NCBI GenBank assembly: GCA_037355855.1
Contig: CM074758.1
Location: 5,429,001 to 5,493,000 of the forward strand
Reading direction: 5' to 3'
Length of the DNA: 64,000 nucleotides
DNA from: Pseudo-nitzschia pungens
Lineage: Eukaryota; Bacillariophyta; Bacillariophyceae; Bacillariales; Bacillariaceae
Shown: positions 53,343 through 64,000 of the stretch, one piece after another
Layout: each line of letters starts with the position of its first letter
Numbering within the stretch: position 1 is the first letter of the stretch
Notes under the pieces: model-generated
Told to the model about the DNA's origin: nothing
Database searches by the model: none
What the model saw: only the letters and a program-made list of their open reading frames with translations
Made by a program: the position numbers and the translations under genes

Positions 53343-55312
53343 GATAGTTTAGGAGAAGATTTAGAAACATGTTGTAAGTTCCACGTAGTTGATTGGTTGG
53401 GTTGGGTTGGCGCAAAAAAGTGAAGGCTAAATTCTGACTTTCGTTTCTCTCGTCTGCCATTGGCTGCAACACATACTGTAGCGAAACTGTTTGTTCGTTC
53501 TTCTCCGATACTATCTAGCAAAACAAAATGGAGTCTTCACTTTTGAAATTCAATCAGGTCAAAACTGAATTTTGGTTTCTCATCCTAGAAGGTTTTCGTC
53601 CAACTGTCCTACACATACGGTTGTTGCTGCGCCAATTACAGAGAGAGAAACAGAACGTCACAATATCGCATCGAAACTGCTCGACAGAAACAACAATAAA
53701 GCGAACGCCTTGCGCGCTTTCAAATCATCCAGCTCTCACCTCGGTAGCTTCTATGAATTCTAGCTTTGGTCCTGTGGGCGTCGACATGATGAAGAAGATT
53801 CAATTTTAATTCAGAACGTGTACGTCGTTTTGAGGGTAATCAGATTCTTCCCACTCTGCGATCCTGAGGCTTTATCGTTTGGTAGTAATCGTTTCTGGTC
53901 GTCGATTGTGTTGTGGAAGGTTTATATCCTTTGGTTACTGCACTTCGATGTCAATCGGTTATGATACAGGATCATTTTAAAATGATTTTGGTAAGCCATC
54001 GAAAAGGAGGGAATACCAATAAACACCGTTGCATTTTTTTCACCAGTTGCACACGCGCTAGCATTTATGTCGCGATTTGGTTTCCGTTCAAAGCTACGGG
54101 TAGACATACCGGCTTACGCTTTTTGAATAATGTCCATGTATTCATCCTGCCGGCTCCCAGCTCTTAAGTACCATACAGTTCTACGAAGTAAATAATACTG
54201 AAGTACTTGTAGTACATAAGGTTACTCAATACGTACAGAATAAGCTACTACCGAGAACTCACCCCAGTATGGACGTTCGAACCTAAAGTGTACTATACAT
54301 CTTACTTATCTACGGTAAGTTCTTATGGTAAACTTACCTGGTACGAGAAGCTTTACTATCGAAAATGAACGCATCTCAATGAATCAATCATCACGCATAA
54401 CCTTACTGTACCGTAAAACGAAGTACTACTTCTTTGTGAAGTACGAAGTATTACGAAGTAAGCAGTAAGGTTACTTCGTACTTCGTAAATACTAGTAGCA
54501 GCAGGGGTACAGAAAATAAGTTACGTAACCTTACCGGTATTCTGAATTCATTAGGGATAACTCTAACAAGTAAGTTACATAATCTTACCGGTAGAGGTTA
54601 GAGGTAAGCCTTAACCTTACGATAAGCCTTTATCTTCACTTCAGATTGAGATACGTTGGGTTTGATTTTTCCGCACCATAGCAACGAAAAATTCTACCAA
54701 AAATTTTGATCCTGTACTAAGACTCTTACTCGTAACATGACGCAGTAAGGTTTACCGTACGAGAAATGTCACAGTAAGCAAGTCATAGAAAACAAAAACC
54801 TTGCTTATGCTTCCAGACTGACAAAATAGCAATATGGGATACAGTAAGGGGCAAGGATCTTGTTGAGAAAGCAAAGGATTTCGACACGACAACAACAAGA
54901 ATGAATCAAAAAGTTCCTTGTTCGTTTCCAACGAAATAGCGGCAAAATACGGTAGATTAATTTTTTTTCAATAACACACTGGAGCAGGACTGATCGAGAT
55001 TATTTGGCTGCAAAAGTTCACCCTCTAGAAAGTCTTACCGCCTCCAGATCATTCAATTAGTGACTCATCAACAGACAATCGATCCGAATCCAATCCAACT
55101 GGAATAACCCTCATCAATCTAGCCGTTGGCTACCGATCTGCACTTTGCCATCATTGCCACAACCACCATCCTACATTCGACTAACTTTTACTTCGTATTT
55201 TGTTGATTGAGTGACTAGGCGAAAGCATTCTTTTACGCCTTGGAAGGTCGAAGAAACTAGAAGGAACGAAAGACTCGGCTCCTTGCTACAATACTTGACA
55301 CTCGACTCCATC
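53343..55312. other. intergenic; dense GTAAGGTTAC-type words at 54180-54790
   Basis: No gene recognised. The 54180-54790 stretch has many AAGGTTAC, TAAGTTAC, AACCTTAC and GTACGAAGTA words. Such clusters recur across the window's intergenic DNA. Confidence 0.4.
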
Positions 55313-57983
55313 ATGAGCACTACCACCACCAGCAAGAAGCAAGGTGGTTCTGCAACTCCTTCGTCGAGATACAGCACGAGGATCAGGCGGCCGACGACCA
55401 CGAACGATACTGGGGATCCTACTGATGATTGTTTGTTCGATGCGAAACGGGTCCTGAGGTTAATCGAGGATGAACGCTACTTTTCCGCTCAAGCACTTTA
55501 CGAGACCATCCAGGATCGGATGAAAGGCGAAGTCGGCAATTTTATGGTCAGCAGTAGAGAGGGAGGCATCGAGTCAAGTAGGTCGAAGCGACGGAAAAAG
55601 TCCAAGAAAGGAGAAGAGGAGCGGAACCGAAAGGTTCTGGAACTCATTGAGGAAAACGAGGAAATCCTGAACAAGATGGAAGATCTCAGCCGGTTGTTCC
55701 AGAAAGCAAAGGTTAACCTCGACAACGACGCCGACTGGACTTTGGCGCAAACTCTTTTTGGTGTGAAGACCTTCTACAGACACGAAACCGACGGTAGCAT
55801 GTCGATAAAACTAGAGGGCCCCGTCCACGACTGCTCAATGTTCGATCAACTCGTCGTGTTGCGAGAAGTTGATTTGAATTACTTATGGGCACCCTTCGTG
55901 ACATCGAGCACGACGGTTGCCCACCTCGACAAACTTGTAAGAGATAAAATCAACGATGCATAATTTCCTGAAGGGCCCGATGGATTCCTTCGACATGCAA
56001 TGTCGGTCTTTGCATCAATCGCCGTAATATTTCCTCACAATTTTATCTCTTCTCTTACAGGACATTGTTGGATGGTTTCTGGTTGGACTACCTAGTTTTG
56101 GATTGATGCGCGATGCTCTATTTCGGGCCATTGGATGTGATTCAATGTACGAGGATGGAAGTATCTTAGTTATTGCACACGGAATCGCAGATCGACCTGA
56201 AGAAAAAGGGAATATCAGCAAGTCCAGCATAGGACAAAAGACGGCTGACTCGAATATTTCGAGTAGTTTCGGAAGCATGGGTTTCGACCACGAAGAGATC
56301 GCGATAATCGACAACATCCGTCAAGATCCTATATTGGAAACGCTTGATTTGCCGCCGGTACCGACGCGGATGGGAGGTGGACGATTAACGGTTCGGTCTT
56401 TGGCAGCTCAGATACACGTGGAATCCCCCACTGCAGCTACAACAAAAGTAGTGGCAAATATCGATCCGAACTTGCCCTTCATTCCAAAACCTCTTGTGGA
56501 TTTTGTAATGAAGCGTATGTGTGGCGCTATCCTAAACAAAATGCAGGGAGCGGCGAACAACATACCGAAAGATCCGATTACAAATCTCCACGCAATCAGG
56601 ATAAGAGAAGACGAATTCTACAAGAATTTTTTGTTGCCAAAGTTCGAAGGAATATGCAAAATTCGTGGGTGGGAAATGCCTTCAATCTCCGCGTTTGGGT
56701 TATCCGATGCACAGCTAGAAATGTCGGAACTTTTCATGTCGAAACAGAAGCACAAGTCAGAAGTGAATGTGGTGAAACACTTTAGTTCCACAGAACAAAA
56801 TTTAGACGAGTATCTGGAATCATCTTCCCCGCGAAATCGTGCCAAGGGCGAAGCAATGAATGGTTCAGTCGGTTCAGGAAGTGGACCGAAAGTTCCGACC
56901 CGTGACATGCACAAAGATTTGGATGACATGTCAGATATCTCGAAAAGTACAAACGTTAGCTTTTGGCAGTCGAACCCAGTAGCAAACTACATACGTCATA
57001 TGGATGAAGCGGCACAGCGAAAGAAACAACGCGTGATTGATGAAGCAAGGGCACGAGCGGCGAAGCGACTGAAACCGAAAAGTTTGGACGAGGATTCGGT
57101 TTCGCGATTGAATGAATTACAACTTGCTCGAAAGAACAAAGCAGCAAGCGATAATTGGGTGATGTCTTTGCGTGGTCATGGCTTGTTCACGAAGATTTTT
57201 GTCCTGCAATTTTTGATGGTGTCATTATTTTGCCTTCTTTACCTAGACACACCATTTCAAAAGTTTGTCGCGGTTCGGGATGATGCCTTTGGTGTCGAAA
57301 GATGGAGAGATGCTGCCACTCTGACGTACATTGGAATCAGCGCTTTGGTCCATTCTGGTTTTTGTTACGTCGCATTGATTTATGCATTCTCAGCCTTGCA
57401 GCTTGGCTTGATTGCTGGTAAACGAACAAGGAATTTTTACCGTGAATATGTCCACTACGCAGTGGTACTTTCGAGTGTGAGTATGGTCGGCGTGGGCGTC
57501 GTGAAGCCTGGGATAGAGAAAATTCTCCGATGGACTATTTGGAGTGTCTATTCGGCCTCAACAGTTGTGAAAATGGCAATGCTCTCGAGAATCCCAGATA
57601 AGATTACAGCCACCCTTGAACTGACGGTCAGTGTAATCCTATCGATAATCTCGTCTACCGAAGAGTTGGTGCTCGAGTCAAATATTATTGGTCGTTGCAT
57701 TGTATCGGTTGTGAAAACCATCTCTGGTTTGATGTTGAGAACCTTCCGCGAACCTTTTGCGACCTATGTCGACACTGCCATCAAGCAATATGAAGGTACT
57801 TTAAGTATCATACCGTGGCGGGAAGATACCTTTTATACAACCCGCGCTCTACTTTCGCATTCCGCCTTTTTTCTCGTGGTACTTCTGTTTCTGTTTGACG
57901 CTTCAGCCAAGAGAGCTCGAAGAGCGATTTATTTTGAAGAGCGATCTTCATCCACCTTGTCTTCCAAGGCGGCATCAGGGTGA
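55313..57983 (+). CDS. START-like domain multi-pass membrane protein
   Basis: Exons 55313-55936 and 56061-57983 (intron 55937-56060, GTAAGAG...TCTTACAG, phase 0), 2547 nt, 848 residues. The ATG at 55313 begins MSTTTTSKK; an upstream in-frame GTG at 55211 is not a start. A short coiled region with Lys/Arg precedes a START/StAR-type lipid-binding domain (~135-400): FGVKTFYRHETDGSMSIKLE, the intron-spanning VAHLDKL-DIVGWFLVGLPSFG, and VANIDPNLPFIPKPLVDFVM. A charged linker follows, then about five hydrophobic helices (~583-603, 630-660, 670-690, 728-745, 806-822). Lipid sensing or transfer at an internal membrane is inferred. The length and unbroken frame suggest an intact gene. Confidence 0.8.
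55937..56060 (+). other. intron of the START-like gene (124 bp)
   Basis: GTAAGAGATA donor, pyrimidine-rich TCTTCTCTTACAG acceptor, phase 0. It splits the START-like domain inside a conserved HLDKL/DIVGWF stretch. Confidence 0.85.
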
Positions 57984-58295
57984 GATTTTCGGGGAGACAG
58001 ATTTGTAAAGATGTTTAAACATTGGCGTTTTGGTCAATTTTGTCAACATGGAGAGTGCAATGGGATATAGAGGCAAATTCGTTCTCGTGCGAAGAAAAGG
58101 GCTTCGTTCATACGTTCGCTAACCAAGGGTTCCGAGTACATCAATTACGTAAAGTCATCGACAAAGTTGAAAACATTTGACTACGGAAGATTTTCCAAGA
58201 TTCCAAATGCTGCATTGCGTTATTTGGACGAATCTCGAATGACGGAGATGTCGGTGTTTGAATTGCTACAATTTTGGAGCTTGGAGTGCTCAAAA

Positions 58296-58442
58296 ATGTC
58301 ACTTTACGTTTTGGGTCAGTTGAGGTTACAAAGGCATAATCACACATCACTTTATGTTTTGGGTCAGTTGAGGTTAAGAAGGCACAATTACACATCCCTT
58401 AATGTTTTGGGTCAGTTAGGTTACAAAGGCATAATCACACCG
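58296..58442 (+). repeat. 48-bp tandem repeat, three copies
   Basis: The unit TTTTGGGTCAGTTGAGGTTA plus CAAAGGCATAATCACACATC recurs with 48-bp spacing between the START-like and acidic-repeat genes. Non-coding, at the 3' ends of convergent genes. Confidence 0.7.
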
Positions 58443-58454
58443 TGAAAGCTTTAT

Positions 58455-61341
58455 TTAATTCTTAATTGATCCTCTCAGATTTCCTTTGTCTGTTAATTGG
58501 ACTGCATCTCCGTTACTGGATGCAATCTTTACACTCTCGGCTTTCTTCTTCTTCTTCTTGTCTGTCTTGCCAACTTTATCTGTTTTGGCCGAACTTGTTT
58601 TCTTCGTGCTTTCACTTCCCTTGTCCTCCTCCTCTTTCTTTTTCTTCTTGTTTTTGCTATTGCTGCTGTTGATCTCCGTCAAGTTCGTTTTCCCATCACC
58701 CGATTTACCACCTTCAGCATCTTTGTCAGCATTAGCATCTGGTTCGACTGAATCTCCATCACTAGATATTTTTGTTGCTTTCGTTGTACTTGCTGGCTCC
58801 ACCTTGCCTTCGTCCATTGTTTCTTTGCTCGCTCCTGAATCTTCTTTTGACTCGACCAAGCTCCCATCTGTGGCATCCTTGCCGTCGTTGTCATCCTCTG
58901 TAGTCTCTGGGCCTTTATCAGATGCCTCCCCATCCTCCTTCTCTTTGTCTTCATCCTTAACATCTGAATCGCCATTGGTGGCATCCTTGTCGTCGTCATC
59001 CTTTTTCGTCTCTGAGTCTTTATCAGATGCCTCCCCATCTTGCTTCCCTTTGTCTTCATTCTTAACATCTGAGTCTCCGTCTGTGGCATCCTTGTCGTCC
59101 TTGTCATCTTTTTCACTCTCTGAGTCTTTATCAGATGCCTCCCCATCCTCCTTCTCTTTGTCTTCATCCTTAACATCTGAATCGCCATTGGTGGCATCCT
59201 TGTCGTCCTTGTCGTCCTTGTCATCTTTTTCACTCTCTGAGTCTTTATCAGATGCCTCCCCATCCTCCTTCTGTTTGTCTTCATCCTTAACATCTGAATC
59301 GCCATTGGTGGCATCCTTGTCGTCCTTGTCATCTTTTTCACTCTCTAAGTCTTTATCAGATGCCTCCCCATCCTCCTTCTGTTTGTCTTCATCCTTAACA
59401 TCTGAATCGCCATTGGTGGCATCCTTGTCGTCGTCATCCTTTTTCGTCTCTGAGTCTTTATCAGATGCCTCCCCATCCTCCTTCTCTTTGTCTTCATCCT
59501 TAACATCTGAATCGCCATTGGTGGCATCCTTGTCGTCGTCATCCTTTTTCGTCTCTGAGTCTTTATCAGATGCCTCCCCATCCTCCTTCTGTTTGTCTGC
59601 ATCCTTAACATCTGAGTCTCCATCCGTAGCAACCTTGTCGTCGCCATCGTCGTCCTTTGGCCTTTGAGTCTTTATCAGATGCCTCCCCATCTTGCTTCTC
59701 TTCGTCTGCATCCTTAACATCTGAGTCTCCATCCGTAGCAACCTTGTCGTCGCCATCGTCGTCTTTGGTCTCTGAGTCTTTATCAGATGCCTCCCCATCT
59801 TCCTTCTCTTCGTCTCCGTCCTTACCATCTGAGTCTCCATCTGTAGCCACCTTGTCGTCGCCATCGTCATCCTTTTTTGTCTCTGAGTCTTTATCAGATG
59901 CCTCCCCATCTTGCTTCTCGTCGTCTCCGTCCTTACCATCTGAGTCTCCATCTGGACCAACCTTATCGTCGTCATCGTCGTCTTTGGTCTCTGAGTCTTT
60001 ATCAGATGCCTCCCCATCTTGATCTTCATCCTTGCCATCTGACCCATCTGGACCAACCTTGTCGACGTCATCATCATCTTTGGTCTCTGAGTCTTTATCA
60101 GATGCCTCCCCGTCTTGCTCGACTCCGTCTTGATCTTCATCCTTGCCATCTGACCCATCTGGACCAACCTTGTCGACGTCATCATCATCTTTGGCCTCTG
60201 AGTCTTTATCAGATGCCTCCCCGTCTTGCTCGACTCCGTCTTGATCTTCATCCTTGCCATCTGAATCCCCATCTGGAGCAACCTTGTCGTCGTCGTCATC
60301 ATTTTTGTTCTCTGAGTCTTCATCAGATGCCTCGCCATCTTGCTTGACTCCGTCTTGATCTTCATCCTTGCCATCTGAATCCCCATCTGGAGCAACCTTG
60401 TCGTCGTCATCATCACTTTTGGTCTCTGAGTCTTTACCAGATGCCTCCCCATCTTGCTTGACTCCGTCTTGATCTTCATCCTTGCCATCTGAATCCCCAT
60501 CTGCAGCAACACTGTCATCGTCGCCATCATTATCTTTCGTCTCAGAGCCTTGATCGGATGCATTGACTCCACCGCCGTTTTCATCTGTTTTAACAGTGTC
60601 GTCATCATCATCGTCTTTGGTCTTTGAGCCTTGATCGGATGGTATCACTCCATCTTCGTCTTTGTCTTCGTCGCTACCAAGAGAATCTTCGTTCGCACCA
60701 ATAGTATCATCATCATTTTCTTTGGTATCTGCGCCATCGTCGGTTGTGTTCTCGTTCGCACCAACATTGTCGTCATCATTGTTTTCTTTGGCCTGTGAGT
60801 CTTGGAACGATGAATCACCCATTGCCGGGTATTCGTCTCTGTCTTCCGCGCCACCACCAGCTCCGTCCTCGTCTTTGGCCTCTGAGTCTAGATAGGAGTT
60901 GTGCTCGTCGCTTCGTTCGTCGTTGAGCTCGTCACTCCCGCCCATTTGGTATCCGGGTGGATACTTTTCGGCTTCGTTCGAATCCTTGTCTCCATCGTTG
61001 TTCTCGTCGTTGTAATTGGCTGATTCTGGTTGAAGACCAGTGTTGTAATTTTCTCCTTGGTTTCCATTTTTATTTGTTGACGACTGATAGTCGGTATCCT
61101 TGGACTTGATTTGGCTTACCGACAAAGCAGAATTATACTCATATTCTGACGAAGAAGATCCGCCAAACATAAAGTAAATAGTCAGGATGCAAACCCCAAA
61201 GATAACCAGTGTACTTCGAGAACCTTTTCGTGCTCGTTGATTGTGATTATTTGCGTATCGATGATCAGAGTATCCCACGGTTCGTCGATTCTTGTTCGCG
61301 AAAGGATTGTCAACGTTCACGTGTCGGCGGTGCGTCGTCAT
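58455..61341 (-). CDS. type II membrane protein with long acidic repeats (one frameshift)
   Basis: The ATG at 61341 gives a basic N-terminus, one membrane helix (~44-60, TLVIFGVCILTIYFMFGG) and then ~700 residues of Asp/Glu/Ser/Lys repeats of ~30-43 residues (DGEASDKDSETKDDD…DGDSDGKDED). It ends with a Lys-rich tail (KKKKKEEEDKG, TDKKKKKKAES) and GNLRGSIKN. Near 59655 one extra base (CCTTTGG instead of CTTTGG) breaks the frame. Without it, 2886 nt read as 961 residues. Topology suggests a lumenal or extracellular acidic domain; Ca2+ or silica-associated roles can be imagined but are not shown. The insertion may be a sequencing error, a null allele or ongoing decay. Confidence 0.65.
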
Positions 61342-63215
61342 CTTGTCACTGCTGCTGTAGCTTCTATTCTGTCTGCCTAGGATGTGGTATTCGCCGTGAA
61401 TACAGTACAGTGCAATACTCCACTCTGGGTGTTTTAGGTTCTTATTTTAGAAATCGGTGATTCCAAACAAGTTGAGGGTGAGGGTGAGGATCTTCCTGTC
61501 TTTCTGAAAGACAGAGGAATTCCAAATAAAATCGATAGAAATGACGATCAACGAAAGATAGAAGTAAAAAATAACGTTTTCGGTGAATACGTTTTTTGTG
61601 ACTTGCTCTCGAAAACAGCTGGATGACCCACGCCACACGCCTGTTCGGCGCGGGAGTTTTGTCGAGGTTTTTTGTCCAAAATTTCACTTCGTGCAAGGTT
61701 CGATGGAAGAAGATCGAAGAATGCACAAAAAGCGCTCATCTTGCTTGGAACATAGATTCCCATGAAGATTGCGAGTACGAAGTAAGTTTAACCTTACTGT
61801 AATTAGTAACTTACTCGTACCCGTAACTGTCCGTGGGATAAAAGGAGTTGATTTTAATCCCGGCGTACAAAGTAAATTACTGGTCAGTCCCTGTGGTGCA
61901 AAGTATCAAAAGAGGAACTGAGAAAGATCTTCTTCAATTGACCAAAATACTACTGGGAATTCATGGCAAAACAACGTAACTTGCATCAGAACCACTGTTG
62001 TCTTTGTGGTCATATAAGTTTCGCTCAGAGGAAGTCATGGTCTGCATGCATTTTAACACTTTCTGGGAAGTATACTACTAGTAAGATGTTTGTCTCTTTG
62101 TTGAACTTACAGTGCACAAAAAGCTGTGTGCACATGAGTTGTTGTTTTGGGAGTTGATCATGAATTGATGCGTTTAAAGTGGAGGAATCAAATGTGTGGA
62201 AAGTAGGCTGTTGATTTTGATTCTGAACTAAATTATCTCTGTTCTTGTGGACCTGGTTTGGACAGCTTTTCCATGGTAAAGACGTGCTGACCATGTCTCC
62301 ATTTCTGATTTGTTTCCTTTTGAGTGATGTGAATGTAACATGTTGATATTGCAATCCTACAAAAGGCTCTGAATGATTCATTGAATCCCGCATGTACTCC
62401 AATATATATGATATTCATATACATATACTGAATATTCAACAAATATCAAGATAAATATCAAGAGTCCCATGACTCACCAATTGTTGATATTATGCCCGCC
62501 AAATAATATCATACTCAAGAAATCATTCCCATCTCGTAAAGTATTCAACCATTCACAATTTATAAATCATTCATCTTTAAAATACCTCTATCCTGTAACA
62601 CTCCATCTAATTCTACCGTAATGTGTCACAGTGAATTGTGCGGTGTTCCCCCATCCATTAAATATTTGGGTTACTTCACCCCTAGAATCATTGGCACTTC
62701 AATCCTTCCCAGTTGGTAGTACAAAATACTTTGCTTCCACAAGTTGTGGGAAAGCTATCAATCAACAAAAATCATTTCTTAAATTTTGAGGTGTGAGAGA
62801 GTTGTGGTGTGTGTTTGGTCTGTTCAGTAATAGTACTAGTTTCATTGCCTGTATTACTACTGTGAATTACAGAACTTGCTGTTGCAGCTCTCTTGGTTTG
62901 CGGCTTGCACTTTTTCCATACCTCTGGTCTATTGGTGTTAGAATAGTAGTGATGTGCAAAGTAATTGTGAGCTACTTAATAATAATAATATACTTATTTT
63001 AAGTAGGAAAATCCACCAGAGGTGGTTAAAAGCTACTCAGTCTGTAACCAGACTTTATCATTGCCTCAATCAAAGAGTCAGGACCCCAAGTTGTAGAACG
63101 ACACGTTGCCTCAATCAAAGAGAGTTTAGGCCCCAAGTTGTAAAACACAATTTTGCAAACGAAGCTTGGAAACAATCAGGGAAAAATGAACCAGTCCAGA
63201 GCACAACAGACACTG
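61342..63215. other. intergenic; possible LTR-end motif near 62936
   Basis: No gene recognised. TGTTAGAATAGTAGTGATGT at ~62936 is TG-initiated and resembles 13515. AACCTTACTG / GTAACTTAC words lie at 61775-61830. Confidence 0.35.
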
Positions 63216-64000
63216 GAGCGGTCGGAAACAGAAAAATGCGCGCACCACGTGACAGGTTAAGTTTTTTCAAAATGATACGTAAGTTAAAAATCTCCATGAT
63301 TCAAATCTAAAAGGGGGAACCCCAGAATTAAAAATAGTTTTTTTAGGTAATTAATTAATTACGTACGTTATAAAATTGCTTGCGTACGTAATTAATGAAT
63401 TAATTACGCAAAATATCACACACGATTGCAGTTAATTACGTACGATTGCAGCTGCTCACGCACGATTGTATAATTAAGCTCTTAAGTGGCTTATATAATA
63501 ATTAACAGGCAAGTCCAACTTTAAATCTTACCAGTAAAGGCACCGTTTTAAGTGCCGCTGACAGCCACTTATTTGTACGTACCATCACGTACATACAGTA
63601 CTCAGCTCTAGTGCAAGTCGTAGGTGTACGTACTGAATAAGTGGCTGTCAGCGGCACTTTCAAAGGCGCGTATACATACGTCCTTGTCATTAAATTGAAG
63701 CAATTTGGAGGCTTTAATAAGTGGCTTAAGTCATATATTGATATGAGGCTCGATTAAATTATAAAGCCACATAATTACATCATTAATCCATGTAATTGTT
63801 CAATCGTACGTAATTAACTGCAATCGTGCGTAATTTTGCGTAATTAATCAATTAATTACGTAAGAAATTACATATGTAATAAAATTAATTACGCAACCCC
63901 AAAAAAAATATTTTTCGTTTCCTGGATCCCCCTTTGAATTTTGAATTGTGGAGATTTTAATACGATAATATGTTTTGAAAGACTTAACGTGCCGCGCATT
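63216..64000. mobile_element. foldback element, CAGGAGCGG family (runs off the window)
   Basis: Starts TGGAGCGGTCGGAAACAGAA, then long TTAATTACG-rich arms like those of 48975-49736. Its centre instead has a hairpin (63550-63660) with ~20-bp perfect arms around AGTGCCGCTGACAGCCACTT. The right arm (TTAATTACGCAA, CCCCCTTTGAATTTTGAAT, GTGGAGATT) is present, but the terminus lies beyond 64000. Confidence 0.6.

Noticed and set aside
1..64000. tRNA, rRNA or CRISPR array
   Set aside because: None recognised by eye; the tandem repeats lack CRISPR-like unique spacers and the genome is eukaryotic.

Overview
The window is nuclear DNA from a eukaryote, most likely a (probably pennate) diatom. Genes are sparse, short GT-AG introns (124-154 bp) interrupt them, and the protein set is typical of diatoms: a BspA-like secreted repeat protein, a CRAL-TRIO plus DUF6824-type protein, a START-like membrane protein, an LNR/LRR membrane protein and a CoDi-style Ty1/copia polyprotein with a DRGA protease motif. 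Species is not determinable by eye. Family names come from recognising motifs in the sequence; no database search was possible.

Layout. 0-2.4 kb: BspA-like secreted protein (minus strand). 2.4-9.5 kb: transposon and repeat territory, with a TA-flanked ~91-bp MITE, tandem foldback units, a decayed copia integrase, a 1.73-kb segment duplicated at 13.7-15.4 kb, a TIR element and a minisatellite. 9.7-10.6 kb: LicD/fukutin-like membrane protein. 10.6-13.7 kb: another TIR element, a 34-bp minisatellite and an orphan gag-like gene. 15.8-20.9 kb: satellites and minisatellites. 21.5-22.7 kb: EamA transporter gene with two frameshifts. 23.0-23.8 kb: non-autonomous hAT-like element with a perfect 8-bp target duplication. 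25.8-40.7 kb: a large LNR/LRR transmembrane gene whose second coding exon is split by a complete, apparently very young Ty1/copia element with matching LTRs, an intact 2174-codon ORF and a perfect 5-bp target duplication. 40.7-42.0 kb: TTGGGG-rich array and a 500-N assembly gap. 42.0-44.1 kb: DUF6589-like gene (minus), cut by the gap. 45.4-47.2 kb: CRAL-TRIO/DUF6824 gene (minus). 47.2-51.4 kb: repeats and foldback elements. 51.6-52.5 kb: probable plastid-targeted membrane protein. 53 kb: FN3 domain with a CaaX end. 55.3-58.0 kb: START-like multi-pass membrane protein. 58.5-61.3 kb: type II membrane protein with long acidic repeats and one frameshift. 61.3-64 kb: intergenic, ending in a second copy of the foldback family seen at 49 kb.

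The most interesting region is 24.4-40.7 kb. Removing the retrotransposon and one copy of its GTTGA duplication restores one reading frame over 20 exons, 3951 nt (1316 codons plus stop). The 3' part has sixteen consecutive 72-bp phase-1 exons, each one plant-type LRR, fifteen of them in a nearly identical exon-intron tandem array. The N-terminal domain of this gene is visibly homologous to the N-terminal gag-side domain of the copia element inside it, and its 5' flank shares leader motifs with that element. This suggests a host receptor-like gene that acquired retroelement sequence at its front and was later hit by a related element.

The genes do not form an evident pathway. What they share is a membrane or secretory theme (BspA-like, LicD-like, LRR, START-like and acidic repeat proteins) and a repeat-rich setting in which tandem duplication of exons, codons and intergenic units is the main driver of novelty.
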